24,842 nt of DNA from JAGNZR01 sp051652785 (GCA_051652785.1 JBOFUX010000076.1:1-24842); one strand, 5' to 3'; numbered from the stretch's first letter, positions 7,820 to 16,911 are shown. Notes: generated from the letters alone by a model not told the origin. Numbers and translations are program-made.

Positions 7820-9160
7820 TTAGTTTCTATATTTTTTTAAACTTTTATTAACTGAAAGGACTGTTATTATCGCTGCAATAATATCACATATCGGCTGTGA
7901 TACCCACACTCCATCTAATCCATAAATATTTGATAAAATTATAATAAGAGGCACTAATAATATTACCTGTCTTAAAAGACTTAAAAACATTGCTTCCTTT
8001 CCTTTTCCAATTGCTAAAAAATAGTTACTACCTGCCATACCAAGTCCTATTAAGGGCATTGCTGATATATAAATTCTCATACCTCTCACTGAAATGGACA
8101 TCATTTCTACATTTTTATTAAATAGTCCTACTATACTTTCAGTGAATATTTCTGCAAATATTAATGCAATTGTAAAAAGTGCAACACCAATATAGGAAGA
8201 AAGTTTATAAGCTTTTTCCACTCTATCGTATTTTTTTGCACCATAATTATAACCTATTATTGGTTGAGCTCCTTGGGAAATTCCTAAAACTGGCATGAAA
8301 CATAAAAGAGCAACTGCATTTACTGTCGCCATAGCCCCTATTGCTAAATCTCCACCATTAGTTTTTAACGCATTATTATTTATAACTTGTACTAAACTTG
8401 CTGAAACTTGCATAACAAAAGGTGAAACTCCAATAATAAAAATTAATTTTATTATTTTTTTATCTAATAAAAGATTAATTTTTTTTATTTTTAAATTTGA
8501 ATAGCTACTTCTATAATACATAACAGATAAAAGAGCTGTTATTATTTGAGATAATATTGTTGCATACGCTGCACCTTTTATCCCCATATTGAATTTAAAT
8601 ATAAATATAGGGTCTAAAATTATATTTAAAAAACAACTTAGTACCATAATCATGGATGAAATTTTAGGACTTCCATCTGCCCTTATAGTTGTGTTTAATC
8701 CATAACCTAGTATATTAAAAACTGTTCCCAAAAGAATAATTTCAATATACTTTTCTGCATAAATTATTGTTGAATCACTGGCACCAAAAGCAACTAATAT
8801 TTTATCTTTAAATAAAAAGCCTATTACAGTTATTATTATCCCTATCAAAAAAGATAACGTCACTATATTTCCAATTATTTTTTCTGCACTTTCTCTATTT
8901 TTTTGCCCTAGCTTAATTGAAATATTTGCCGTTGCTCCTACTCCAATTAACATTCCAAAAGCCAAAATAAGAGTAGTTATAGGCATTGTTACTCCAAGCC
9001 CTGTTATAGCTAATTCTCCTATATCTTTCATATTTCCAATAAATATTCTATCTACAACATTATAAAGTGCACTTACTAACATACCAATAATTGCCGGTAT
9101 TGAGTATTTAATTAACAGTTTTACAACAGACTCTTGTTCCAAAGACAAAACTTGCTTCAT
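7820..9160 (-). CDS. MATE family efflux transporter
   Basis: A 446-residue multi-helix membrane protein with about twelve hydrophobic segments in two similar halves. MATE features are clear: IPAIIGMLVSALYNVVDRIF and GNMKDIGELAITGLG at the start, and GISQGAQPIIGYNYGAKKYD at the beginning of the second half. These proteins exchange Na+ or H+ for drugs or other organic cations; substrate cannot be assigned. It is the first gene of a two-gene unit with the FrnE-like oxidoreductase, with ribosome binding site GGAGGAG 4 bases before ATG 9160. Confidence 0.93.
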   Translation of the reverse strand: MKQVLSLEQESVVKLLIKYSIPAIIGMLVSALYNVVDRIFIGNMKDIGELAITGLGVTMPITTLILAFGMLIGVGATANISIKLGQKNRESAEKIIGNIVTLSFLIGIIITVIGFLFKDKILVAFGASDSTIIYAEKYIEIILLGTVFNILGYGLNTTIRADGSPKISSMIMVLSCFLNIILDPIFIFKFNMGIKGAAYATILSQIITALLSVMYYRSSYSNLKIKKINLLLDKKIIKLIFIIGVSPFVMQVSASLVQVINNNALKTNGGDLAIGAMATVNAVALLCFMPVLGISQGAQPIIGYNYGAKKYDRVEKAYKLSSYIGVALFTIALIFAEIFTESIVGLFNKNVEMMSISVRGMRIYISAMPLIGLGMAGSNYFLAIGKGKEAMFLSLLRQVILLVPLIIILSNIYGLDGVWVSQPICDIIAAIITVLSVNKSLKKYRN

Positions 9161-9186
9161 TTCTCCTCCATATTTTATATATAAAA

Positions 9187-9217
9187 GAGCAGGAAAAAAT
9201 TGACTTTTCTCCTACTC
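9187..9217. terminator. Hairpin between DEAD-box helicase and MATE genes
   Basis: The arms GAGCAGGAAAAA and TTTTCTCCTACTC pair around a short loop, with a T-run on each side (longer on the plus-strand side). It lies just past the helicase stop and probably ends that minus-strand transcript before the MATE unit. The pairing contains one wobble and one bulge. Confidence 0.65.
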
Positions 9218-9240
9218 ATTTTTTATATAAAAGATTAATG

Positions 9241-10338
9241 TTATTTTTTAATAAATTTAGTTTTATTAATTTTTATTATATCTTTTAAAACTTTAAAATC
9301 TTCTACAGTTGAGAACGATACAACAGTTCCTGATTTATTAGCTCTTCCTGTTCTTCCACTTCTGTGAACAAAGTCCTCAGCAGTTCGTGGCATATCATAA
9401 TTTATAACGTGAGTAACTTGTGGAATATCTAGTCCTCTTGCTGCAATATCAGTAGCAACTAAAATTTTAAACTCTCCATTTCTAAATCCATCTAATGCTC
9501 TTTCTCGCTGCCCTTGAGATAAATTCCCTTGAAAATGCACAGATTTAAATTTTTTACCCTCTAAAATTCTACTTAAATTTTTAGCTTTATGCTTACTATT
9601 AGTAAAAATAATTGTAGAATCTATTTTTTCTTCTAACAAGATATCTATTAATTTAGATTTTTTTTCATCACTTTTCATTTCTAATAAAATATGCTCAATT
9701 TTTTTTACTGGTTCTTTGTATTCTGTTTCAACGATTACTGGTGCTTTTAAAACTTCAGCCACTAATGTTTTTATTTCTTGTGGCATAGTTGCAGAAAAAA
9801 GTAACGATTGTTTTCCCTTTGGAGTTTCCTTCATTATTTTTTTTATATCTTTTAAAAATCCCATATCTAACATACGATCCGCTTCATCTAAAACAAGTAT
9901 TTCTAATTTGTTTAAAATTAAATATCTTTGTGTTATCTGATCTAAAAGTCTCCCTGGACACCCTACTACAATATCCATTCCTTTTTTCAAATTTTCTATT
10001 TGCAGTTTAGCAGAAACTCCCCCATATACTGTACAGCTTTTTAGATTTGTTAGTTCAGCTAATTGTTTTATAGAATTGTTAATCTGTTCTGCTAACTCTC
10101 TTGTAGGTGCAATAATCAAAGCTCTTACCCCTTTTTTATCTCTATGTCCTAATTTTTGTAAAATTGGTAGTACAAAAGCTGCTGTTTTTCCTGTTCCTGT
10201 TTTAGCAAGTCCTAAAACATCTTTCCCTTCTAGAACATAAGGTATTGCTTGTTTCTGAATTGGCGTTGGATTTATATATCCCACTTTTTTTATTTGTGTC
10301 ATTATTTCTTCTTTAAATTTAAAATCACTAAAACTCAT
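9241..10338 (-). CDS. DEAD-box RNA helicase, RhlE-like short form
   Basis: A 365-residue ATP-dependent RNA helicase core. The Q motif is at about 5-30 (GYINPTPIQKQAI). Then follow Walker A AKTGTGKT (45-52), PTRELA, DEAD (151-154), SAT (182-184), IIFTNSKHKA and motif V/VI (ARGLDIPQVTHVINYDMPRT, HRSGRTGR). It ends soon after motif VI with no RNA-binding tail, so it is a minimal core. I choose ATG 10338, seven bases after GGAG; an in-frame GTG at 10344 overlaps that ribosome binding site too closely. Likely roles are ribosome assembly or mRNA turnover. It is monocistronic. Confidence 0.93.
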   Translation of the reverse strand: MSFSDFKFKEEIMTQIKKVGYINPTPIQKQAIPYVLEGKDVLGLAKTGTGKTAAFVLPILQKLGHRDKKGVRALIIAPTRELAEQINNSIKQLAELTNLKSCTVYGGVSAKLQIENLKKGMDIVVGCPGRLLDQITQRYLILNKLEILVLDEADRMLDMGFLKDIKKIMKETPKGKQSLLFSATMPQEIKTLVAEVLKAPVIVETEYKEPVKKIEHILLEMKSDEKKSKLIDILLEEKIDSTIIFTNSKHKAKNLSRILEGKKFKSVHFQGNLSQGQRERALDGFRNGEFKILVATDIAARGLDIPQVTHVINYDMPRTAEDFVHRSGRTGRANKSGTVVSFSTVEDFKVLKDIIKINKTKFIKK

Positions 10339-10413
10339 TATCACTCCATTTACTTTAATATATTTTATCTCTTCATTATATCATTTTTTTTAAGCATTAC
10401 CTATAAATATAAT

Positions 10414-11145
10414 TTAGTTTATTTTTATAAATTCAATAATTGAATCTATAAAATTCCAATTTGTGAAAATAGTTAATTTATCTAATGCTAATAATGTTCC
10501 CATTATAATCAATAAAAAACCACTTATTTTATCTGATAATAGAAATTTTATTTTATAATTAGTTAATTTTATCATATTATCCATAAAAAATGCAAAAATT
10601 AAAAATGGAAAACCCAAGCCAAGAGTGAATATCCAAATATATAGTACCCCCTCATTTAAAGTTGCACTTAGAGATAAATATGAGAAAATTGTAAATAAAA
10701 TTGGTCCCATACAAGGTGCCCAACCAAATCCAAAAGCAAAGCCAAATATATATGAAGTTATATAATTTCTTTTTATAAACTTTAATTCCATTCTTTTTTC
10801 TGAATATAATTTAGTTATTTTAAAAACCCCTAAAATATTTAGTCCCATAATTATAATAAAAATACCAAAAATAATATTCAAAACTTTATTCCCTAAAAAT
10901 AAAGAAGCAAAATTTGTGAATTTTGAAATTATAAGTTGTAAAATTGAAAAAGCAAATCCAAATCCTAAGATAAAAAACATTGTATTTCTTATTATCCACC
11001 ATTTTTTCTTAGAATTAATTTTTTCTCCAACTACTACTCCAGAAATATACGACAAATAACTAGGAACAATAGGAATGATACAAGGACTTAAAAAAGTTCC
11101 TAGTCCTGCTAAAAAAACTATTAGAATATTAATATTTTGTCCCAT
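10414..11145 (-). CDS. ccdA: CcdA-like thiol:disulfide electron carrier
   Basis: A 243-residue protein with six membrane segments and the two conserved CcdA/DsbD-beta cysteines in proline-rich contexts: LSPCIIPIVPSYLSY (C22) and GWAPCMGPILF (C145). These move reducing equivalents from cytoplasmic thioredoxin across the membrane. The ATG directly follows the TAA of the TlpA-like gene with no gap, so translation is coupled and the TlpA-like protein is the obvious extracytoplasmic partner. In Fusobacterium such pairs often supply an exported methionine sulfoxide reductase; none is encoded here. Confidence 0.9.
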   Translation of the reverse strand: MGQNINILIVFLAGLGTFLSPCIIPIVPSYLSYISGVVVGEKINSKKKWWIIRNTMFFILGFGFAFSILQLIISKFTNFASLFLGNKVLNIIFGIFIIIMGLNILGVFKITKLYSEKRMELKFIKRNYITSYIFGFAFGFGWAPCMGPILFTIFSYLSLSATLNEGVLYIWIFTLGLGFPFLIFAFFMDNMIKLTNYKIKFLLSDKISGFLLIIMGTLLALDKLTIFTNWNFIDSIIEFIKIN

Positions 11146-11640
11146 TTACTCTCCCATTATATCCATATTTACTAAATTCCAATTTACCACTCCTGAAACT
11201 CTTGCTATAATAACACCTTTTTCATCTACAACATATGAGGTAGGTGTTCCTCTAATGAAAAACATATTTGCTAACTCTTCTTTTTTATCGTGGTAGTGCT
11301 TAAATTCTACTGGATATTTTTTTACATACTGCTCTATTGTTTTTGCATTTTCTCCAATAAAAATAGAAACAACATTTATTTTTTCTTTATTTTTTATATA
11401 AAATTCATTTAAAATAGGTCTTTCCTCAGTGCAGTACTGGCACCAAGTAGTTACAAAACTATAAATTGTTTTTTTTCCTTCTAAGTCCTTTGAAGTTATT
11501 TTTTCTTTTCCATCTGTAGAAACTAAAGTAATTTTTGGAAATAAATCATTTTTTTGTAATCCAACTTTTCTAATTTCCTCTTTTGAAAAAATCATAAGTG
11601 TTAATACTAAAAATAATATTATAGTTAATATTTTTTTCAT
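11146..11640 (-). CDS. TlpA-like exported thioredoxin-fold protein
   Basis: A 164-residue protein with an N-terminal signal anchor (MKKILTIILFLVLTLMIFS) and a thioredoxin-fold domain. It carries the active site TTWCQYCTEE (Cys67, Cys70), GTPTSYVVD with the cis-proline, and a C-terminal VSGVVNW. It probably receives electrons from the adjacent CcdA and reduces exported proteins. I choose ATG 11640, with AAGGAG eight bases upstream and a signal peptide right at the start. A longer GTG frame from 11697 would put 19 polar residues ahead of the signal peptide. A TATAAT at 11723-11718 on the minus strand could be the promoter -10. Confidence 0.9.
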   Translation of the reverse strand: MKKILTIILFLVLTLMIFSKEEIRKVGLQKNDLFPKITLVSTDGKEKITSKDLEGKKTIYSFVTTWCQYCTEERPILNEFYIKNKEKINVVSIFIGENAKTIEQYVKKYPVEFKHYHDKKEELANMFFIRGTPTSYVVDEKGVIIARVSGVVNWNLVNMDIMGE

Positions 11641-11741
11641 ACTTTTTCTCCTTAGTTTTTTACTAATTAAAATTATATTGGTTAAACATTCAATCACTCC
11701 ATTAATTTTCTTTTTAAATTATATCATATTTTTTCATTCTC

Positions 11742-11770
11742 TTATCTTTTTTTAATAAATATAGTATAAT
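11742..11770 (+). promoter_or_regulatory. Probable truA promoter
   Basis: TATAAT at 11765-11770 with a weak -35 TTATCT 17 bases upstream (11742-11747), about 110 bases before truA. A second TATAAT on the opposite strand (11723-11718) would serve the divergent tlpA-ccdA pair. The -10 boxes are good; the -35 match is poor. Confidence 0.45.
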
Positions 11771-11879
11771 AAAATATAGTTTTTTACTTAGAGCTGATTT
11801 TCACAAGTCATCTCTATTAAAGTGAGAAATGTAATTTTTTAATTAAAGGTAAATCAAAATAAAAAATAAAGGAAAAAAA

Positions 11880-12617
11880 ATGAAAAATTATATGTTTATT
11901 ACTCAGTATGATGGGAGCAGATATAAAGGTTGGCAAAGACTTCCAGATATTATTGAAAAATCTATTCAAGGAAAGATTGAAATTGTTCTCTCTAAATTAC
12001 TTAATGAGGAAATTAAAATTATAGGAAGTGGGAGAACTGATGCTGGTGTTCATGCTCTAATGCAGGTTTGCAATTTTAAAACAAATTATGAAATTCAAGA
12101 TAATTTTATAATGGAATTAAACAGATATTTACCAGAAGATATTAAGATAATCAAATTTAAAAAAGTAGATGATAGGTTTCACGCTAGATACAATGCAATC
12201 AATAAAATATATATGTATAGAATAGATAACTCTCCCTATGGAAATCCTTTTTTAAGAAAATTTTCATATTTTATAGAAGAAAAATTGGATTTACTTAAAA
12301 TGCAAGAAGTTGCAAATATTTTTTTAGGAGTACACGATTTCACTTCTTTTTCTAAAAATAACGGAAAAAAGAAAAATTGTGTTAGACATATAAAATCTAT
12401 AACGATTAAAGAGGAAAACAATATTATAGAAATATATTTTGAAGCTGACGGCTTTCTTTATAATATGGTTAGAATGCTTACTGGAGCAATTATAAGTGTC
12501 GGTTTGAACCTATGTGAAGTGAAAGAAGTCTCTCTTCTTTTAAAGGAAACATCCAGAGAAAAATATAGATTTGTTGTTCCACCACAAGGTTTATTTTTAG
12601 TACAAGTAGATTATTAA
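11880..12617 (+). CDS. truA: tRNA pseudouridine(38-40) synthase TruA
   Basis: A 245-residue enzyme that isomerises uridines 38-40 in the tRNA anticodon stem. The N-terminal motif QYDGSRYKGWQR and the catalytic GRTDAGVHA (catalytic Asp54) are both present. Later conserved segments are HARYNAINKIYMYRI, GVHDFTSFSKN and NMVRMLTGAII. Length and domain order are normal. It is the only plus-strand gene in this part of the window, starts 182 bases from the divergent tlpA-like gene, and is followed by a perfect AT-only hairpin beginning at its stop codon. Confidence 0.96.
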   Translation: MKNYMFITQYDGSRYKGWQRLPDIIEKSIQGKIEIVLSKLLNEEIKIIGSGRTDAGVHALMQVCNFKTNYEIQDNFIMELNRYLPEDIKIIKFKKVDDRFHARYNAINKIYMYRIDNSPYGNPFLRKFSYFIEEKLDLLKMQEVANIFLGVHDFTSFSKNNGKKKNCVRHIKSITIKEENNIIEIYFEADGFLYNMVRMLTGAIISVGLNLCEVKEVSLLLKETSREKYRFVVPPQGLFLVQVDY

Positions 12618-12658
12618 AAAATTAATATTAAAATAATTTTTTAATATTAATTTTTTAA
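12614..12658. terminator. Perfect 20-bp AT-only hairpin at the truA stop
   Basis: The arms 12614-12633 and 12639-12658 are exact complements around the loop TAATT. The left arm contains the truA TAA. It contains no G or C, but stem length and T-rich flanks suit a terminator between convergent genes. Confidence 0.6.
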
Positions 12659-12685
12659 TAGAATAATTATTATTTTTAAATAAGT

Positions 12686-12736
12686 TATATAAAAATAGAT
12701 AAATTTTACTAATTAAATTTTATCCATTTTTATATA
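12686..12736. terminator. 23-bp hairpin between convergent truA and antiporter genes
   Basis: The arms 12686-12708 and 12714-12736 pair at 21 of 23 positions around CTAAT. The stem contains the block ATGGATAAA, also found in the hairpin at 16292-16334. It lies 52 bases past the antiporter stop and can act in both directions. Confidence 0.65.
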
Positions 12737-12787
12737 AAATTTTATACTAATTTTCTAGCTTTTACAAAAAAATTAAAAAAATTTCTT

Positions 12788-14002
12788 TTATTTTTTTTCC
12801 TCTTCACCTTTTAAACACTTATCACTGGTTAATTTTATCCCTATTGCCCCTAAAGGAGCAGTTATTAATACACTTAAAATTGCGATTCCCTGCATTATTT
12901 CTCCACCTGCTACGCCATACTGTAAAGGTATTCCTGCTTTTGCTGATTGTACCGTTGCTTTTGGGAGATATGCTATAACACAAAAAAACTTTTCCTTATT
13001 AGTCAAATTAGTTCCTATAAGAGAGATTAGAACTCCTACTGCTCTAATAGATAAAGAAATAGATAAAATTTTAACTCCAATAAAAAAAAACTCTCCAATT
13101 ATAGTAGGATTAATAGCCATTCCAACTAATGCAAAAAGATAAAGTTTACCTTTTTGCCAAATCCAATTCATATGTTTTAGTATATCTTTTGCTTCTATTT
13201 TCATTGTATTTCTAATATAAAATCCAAATATCATAATAGCAAGTAAAGAGTTAAATTGATCCCAGTGAAAATGTTTTTCTATTACTCTCATAAATACGCA
13301 TAAACTAAAAATTAATCCAGTTTTTACATAAATATTTTTTATATATTTAAGAATTTTTTTACTCCAAAAACCTGTAATTAAACCTATAATAATTGCTAAT
13401 GATAAAGTTAATGGAATACTTATAATTTGTGAAAAAAGTGAAGATTCAACTCCTGATTGTTCTTTTAAATACAAGGTTAAAAATGTAGTAAAAAGTGTAA
13501 TTGCCACAGTATCATCTGCTGAAGCTCCAACTAACAACATCTGCGGAATAGCCTTATCTTGACCTTTCTTCCTTTTTATTAATGAAATCATAGAAGGAAT
13601 AAGTACAGCTGGGCTCACGGCTGCTATTATAAAACCTAATATTGCACCTTGTACAAATGTAAAATTTAAAAAGATTGTTGCAAGATAGGCAATGGCAAAT
13701 CCCTCCATAGTTGCTGGAATTATACTAAGTAATATTGCAGGTCTGCCTATTTGTTTCATCTGTTTAGAACTTATTCCTAGTCCTCCTATAAAAAGAACTG
13801 TAATCAAAGCTAAATCTTTTATCGTTGGAGCATTTTTTATTATAGATACCGGTATTTTATTTAAAAATGATGGACCTAAGAACATTCCAACAAGCATCAT
13901 TCCTATTAATGAAGGCAATTTTAACTTTTCTAATAATCTTCCTCCAATATCTGTAATAACTCCCAGTATAGCAAGTCCTAGTATAAAAACTATTGTATTC
14001 AA
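12788..14002 (-). CDS. Cation:proton antiporter (Kef/NhaP-like, CPA family)
   Basis: A 404-residue polytopic protein with about twelve hydrophobic segments. Family features include GLAILGVITDIGGRLLEKLK near the start, GMMLVGMFLGPSFL, a glycine-rich VLFIGGLG and the discontinuous-helix region AAVSPAVLIPSMIS. The acidic pair GASADDTVAI resembles the ion-binding Asp pair of CPA antiporters. It exchanges Na+ or K+ for protons across the inner membrane. There is no C-terminal TrkA-N/RCK domain, so it is not a full Kef system. The ribosome binding site GGAGGAG precedes ATG 14002. The gene is separated from recQ by an 11-bp tandem repeat and may be cotranscribed with it. Confidence 0.88.
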   Translation of the reverse strand: MNTIVFILGLAILGVITDIGGRLLEKLKLPSLIGMMLVGMFLGPSFLNKIPVSIIKNAPTIKDLALITVLFIGGLGISSKQMKQIGRPAILLSIIPATMEGFAIAYLATIFLNFTFVQGAILGFIIAAVSPAVLIPSMISLIKRKKGQDKAIPQMLLVGASADDTVAITLFTTFLTLYLKEQSGVESSLFSQIISIPLTLSLAIIIGLITGFWSKKILKYIKNIYVKTGLIFSLCVFMRVIEKHFHWDQFNSLLAIMIFGFYIRNTMKIEAKDILKHMNWIWQKGKLYLFALVGMAINPTIIGEFFFIGVKILSISLSIRAVGVLISLIGTNLTNKEKFFCVIAYLPKATVQSAKAGIPLQYGVAGGEIMQGIAILSVLITAPLGAIGIKLTSDKCLKGEEEKK

Positions 14003-14064
14003 CTTCTCCTCCTTGATTAAAAAACTTACTTTAACTTTATTTAATTAGAACTTAATTATTTTAA

Positions 14065-14108
14065 TTTGTTTTTAGTTTGTTTTTAGTTTGTTTTTAATTT
14101 GTTTTTAA
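14065..14108. repeat. 11-bp tandem repeat over the recQ stop codon
   Basis: Four copies of TTTGTTTTTAG/A start at 14065, 14076, 14087 and 14098. The two copies nearest the gene span its last codons (LKTN) and TAA stop; the others lie downstream. Because 11 is not a multiple of three, only the gene-proximal copies are in frame. Confidence 0.9.
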
Positions 14109-15863
14109 ATAAGACTCAATTTTTTCTAAAAATCTTATTCCATATTTTTTTAATTTTATCTCTCCAACACCCGATATTTTTAATAAATCTTCTTGATTAA
14201 GCGGTTCTTTTTCGCTCATTTCCTTTAAAGTTTTATCGGAAAAAATCATATAAGGAGGTAATTTTTCCTCTTCTGCTATTACTTTTCTAAATTTCTTGAG
14301 GTTTTCAAATAATTGCATATTTTCTTGGAGAATCTTCTTTTCTATTTTTTCTACTTTTCTAAAAATTTCTTTTTTTTCTCTGATAAAATCTTTACCTTTT
14401 TGAGTTAAAATAACTATTGGATATTCTCCAGTTGTTATCTCTAAATATCCATCTCCCACTAATAAATCCATAAAGGCTCTAATCTCTTTTTGCGTATATT
14501 CTTTTAGTATACCGTAAGTTGTTTGAGTATTTAAGTTGAATTTTAATATACTTGCATTTTTAGATCCTGCAAGAACAGAAACAATAGTATTTATCCCATA
14601 ACGTTCCCTTGTTCTTCCTATACAAGATATTATCTTTTGAGATTCCACTGTTATATTTTCTTCCACTCTAGTATCTAAACAACTACTACAATTTTCACAA
14701 TTTTCAATAGGTAACTCTCCAAAATATTCTAAAACATAGGATCGAATGCATTTAGATGTATGAACATAATTTATCACTGTACTCAATTTTTCATACTTTC
14801 CTTTAATTATTTCTTCACTTGCTCCAAACTGATTATTTTCTATAAAAAATCTTTGAGTTTTTATATCTTTCGGGTTAAATATAAGAATACAAGTTGAAGC
14901 TAAACCATCTCTTCCCGCTCTCCCTGCTTCTTGATAATAACTTTCTAAATCCTTAGTTAAATTATTATGAATTACAAATCTAACATTAGATTTATCTATT
15001 CCCATTCCAAAAGCATTGGTAGCTACTATTATTTCTATATTATCCTTTATAAACTCCTCTTGATTTAAATTTCTTTCTTTATCTGACATTCCAGCATGAT
15101 ATTTTCCAATTTTATATTTTTTAGAAAGGTCACTGTATAAATTATCAACCTCTTTTCTAGTTGCACAGTAAATAATACCTGATTCCCCTTCATGTTCATT
15201 TAAATATTTTTTTATATAATCCTTTGAATTGACTCCTTTAACTACGACATATTTTAAATTAGGTCTATCAAAACCTGTTATATAAATATTGGGTTTTATT
15301 TTTAACATTTTAATAATATCTTCCCTTACTTCTGGAGTTGCTGTTGCAGTAAAGGCACTAATTATTGGTTTTTTTTTCAATTTCCAAATAAATTTTATTA
15401 TATTTAAATAACTGCTTCTAAAATCATGACCCCATTGAGATACACAATGAGCTTCATCTATAGATATTTGAGATATATTTAAATTATTACTTTCTATAAT
15501 AAACTCTTCATTTTCTAATCTCTCAGGTGCTACATAAACTATTTTATAAACCCCTGTTTTTAAATTCTCATAAATTTTATTATATTCTTTAGATGTCAAA
15601 CTACTGTTTATATAAGCACTAGGTATACCTAAATCATTTAAAGCATCTACTTGGTCTTTCATAAGAGAGATAAGTGGTGATACTACAAGGGTAATTCCTT
15701 CTAGCAATAAAGCAGGTATTTGGTAACAAAGAGATTTTCCACCCCCTGTTGGCATTATTCCAAGTGTATCCTTTTTAGAAAGAATACTATCTATTATTTC
15801 TTCCTGACCAGGTCTAAAATTACTATATCCATAATATTTTTTTAGTATCTTAAATTTATCCAT
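14094..15863 (-). CDS. recQ: ATP-dependent DNA helicase RecQ
   Basis: A 589-residue RecQ helicase with full domain order. The helicase core has Walker A TGGGKS (39-44), DEAH (136-139), TATATPEVREDI, and motif VI in YYQEAGRAGRDG. The RecQ-C zinc motif follows (CIRSYVLEYFG, then CENCSSC), then a winged helix and a C-terminal HRDC domain (LKKFRKVIAEEEKLPPYMIF, LLKISGVGEIKLKKYG). It unwinds recombination intermediates and stalled forks. The ribosome binding site is ATAGGAG, six bases before ATG 15863, with a strong sigma-70-type promoter about 70-100 bases upstream. Confidence 0.96.
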   Translation of the reverse strand: MDKFKILKKYYGYSNFRPGQEEIIDSILSKKDTLGIMPTGGGKSLCYQIPALLLEGITLVVSPLISLMKDQVDALNDLGIPSAYINSSLTSKEYNKIYENLKTGVYKIVYVAPERLENEEFIIESNNLNISQISIDEAHCVSQWGHDFRSSYLNIIKFIWKLKKKPIISAFTATATPEVREDIIKMLKIKPNIYITGFDRPNLKYVVVKGVNSKDYIKKYLNEHEGESGIIYCATRKEVDNLYSDLSKKYKIGKYHAGMSDKERNLNQEEFIKDNIEIIVATNAFGMGIDKSNVRFVIHNNLTKDLESYYQEAGRAGRDGLASTCILIFNPKDIKTQRFFIENNQFGASEEIIKGKYEKLSTVINYVHTSKCIRSYVLEYFGELPIENCENCSSCLDTRVEENITVESQKIISCIGRTRERYGINTIVSVLAGSKNASILKFNLNTQTTYGILKEYTQKEIRAFMDLLVGDGYLEITTGEYPIVILTQKGKDFIREKKEIFRKVEKIEKKILQENMQLFENLKKFRKVIAEEEKLPPYMIFSDKTLKEMSEKEPLNQEDLLKISGVGEIKLKKYGIRFLEKIESYLKTN

Positions 15864-15932
15864 ATTTCTCCTATTTTTATATTTAGTTTAATTTTATAAA
15901 GAAGACAATTTTCTTAGTTTACTGTATCATGT

Positions 15933-15961
15933 ATTCTATAATTAAAACATGATAGTGTCAA
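15933..15961 (-). promoter_or_regulatory. recQ promoter
   Basis: On the minus strand a consensus -35 TTGACA (15961-15956) and -10 TAGAAT (15938-15933) are separated by exactly 17 bases. The predicted 5' leader to recQ is about 60 bases. Confidence 0.75.
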
Positions 15962-16291
15962 GTATTACTCACTAAATATTTGGGTCAAGTGTTTATATAT
16001 ATCTCACTTTAAAGTTAAGATTTTTTAAGATAAAATTCACTTATATTTTTATTATAAAAAATTTTAACTTTATATAAAGTAAAAAAACTTAATTTATAGA
16101 TTTGCATAAGCTTTGGATAAATAGGAAAAAGAGAGCTAATTTTTGATACAAATTTTATTCAATGTAAATTCTAAAGTTATTTTTGGTTAATAAATATATT
16201 ATGAGGATAAAATTTAAAATAGAATAAATCAAATAAATCAAAATAGGATTTATTGTCCCCTTAATTTAACATAAAAAAATAAGTTATAATA
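15962..16291. other. Intergenic stretch with no recognised gene
   Basis: About 330 bases of AT-rich sequence between the recQ promoter and the terminator of the EVE-like gene. I see only short imperfect inverted repeats (AAAGTTAA near 16012 with TTAACTTT near 16065), no open frame with a ribosome binding site and no tRNA-like fold. Confidence 0.5.
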
Positions 16292-16334
16292 AAAAAATGG
16301 ATAAATTTAAATAATTTAAATTTATCCATTTTTT
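16292..16334 (-). terminator. Perfect 20-bp hairpin terminator
   Basis: The arms 16292-16311 and 16315-16334 are exact complements with a 3-base loop, followed on the minus strand by a T-run (TTTTTTTATTAT). It lies 50 bases past the stop of the EVE-like gene. It shares the stem block ATGGATAAA with the hairpin at 12686-12736. Confidence 0.85.
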
Positions 16335-16383
16335 ACAAAGTTTTTATATTGCACCCTTATATTCTAACTGAGTTAGGAATTCT

Positions 16384-16911
16384 TTATAACTTCTCAATAT
16401 ACCCCATAAATTCATCTTTAGATGATTTTACTCTTGTTAATGTGCTTCTAAAATATTTTTTTCTTATTATAGCTTCTAATTCAGAAGGTATATCTTTTAA
16501 ATTAGTTATTCTCCTTTTCATAAGCTCTTTTTCAATAGGTTTATCTATCCCTATAATTTTAGTAAAAAATTCAACTTTACCTGATATTTGAGCTAAAGAA
16601 ATTTTTTTGATACCGTCTTCATTATGGTAGATAAAAATATAATCTCCTATTTTCATATTCTTCGACCAATGGATTAAAACTACAACACAATTATTATCTT
16701 TTTCAATTCCATGATTATTTTTTAAAACCATAATTTTTTCTTTAATTTCTTCTGAAGATAGAGAGTTATCAATTATATTTTTTTTTAATTTTTTATACAG
16801 CTCATCTTCAAGGCATTCACAACAACTTCCAAATAAAGTATAGATATTTTTTCCATCAAAATGAGTATCCGCATTTGAATCCATTCTTATTACCCAAATA
16901 TTTTTTTTCAT
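16384..16911 (-). CDS. Hypothetical protein, EVE/PUA-like fold suspected
   Basis: A 175-residue soluble protein without signal peptide or membrane helix. The opening KNIWVIRMDSNADTHF and the middle block MKIGDYIFIYHNEDGIKKIS, then LAQISGKVEF, are reminiscent of EVE/PUA-type domains, which bind modified bases in DNA or RNA. I see no nuclease or other catalytic motif. It is monocistronic, with ribosome binding site ATGGAGAAAAA before ATG 16911 and a possible promoter on the minus strand (TTGTTT 16975-16970, 16-base gap, TATTAT 16953-16948). The gene is well supported; the fold is a guess from pattern and could be wrong. Confidence 0.7.
   Translation of the reverse strand: MKKNIWVIRMDSNADTHFDGKNIYTLFGSCCECLEDELYKKLKKNIIDNSLSSEEIKEKIMVLKNNHGIEKDNNCVVVLIHWSKNMKIGDYIFIYHNEDGIKKISLAQISGKVEFFTKIIGIDKPIEKELMKRRITNLKDIPSELEAIIRKKYFRSTLTRVKSSKDEFMGYIEKL

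Noticed and set aside
15962..16291. Possible small RNA or tRNA between recQ and the EVE-like gene
   Set aside because: No promoter-terminator pair on either strand encloses a structured RNA, and no cloverleaf is visible.
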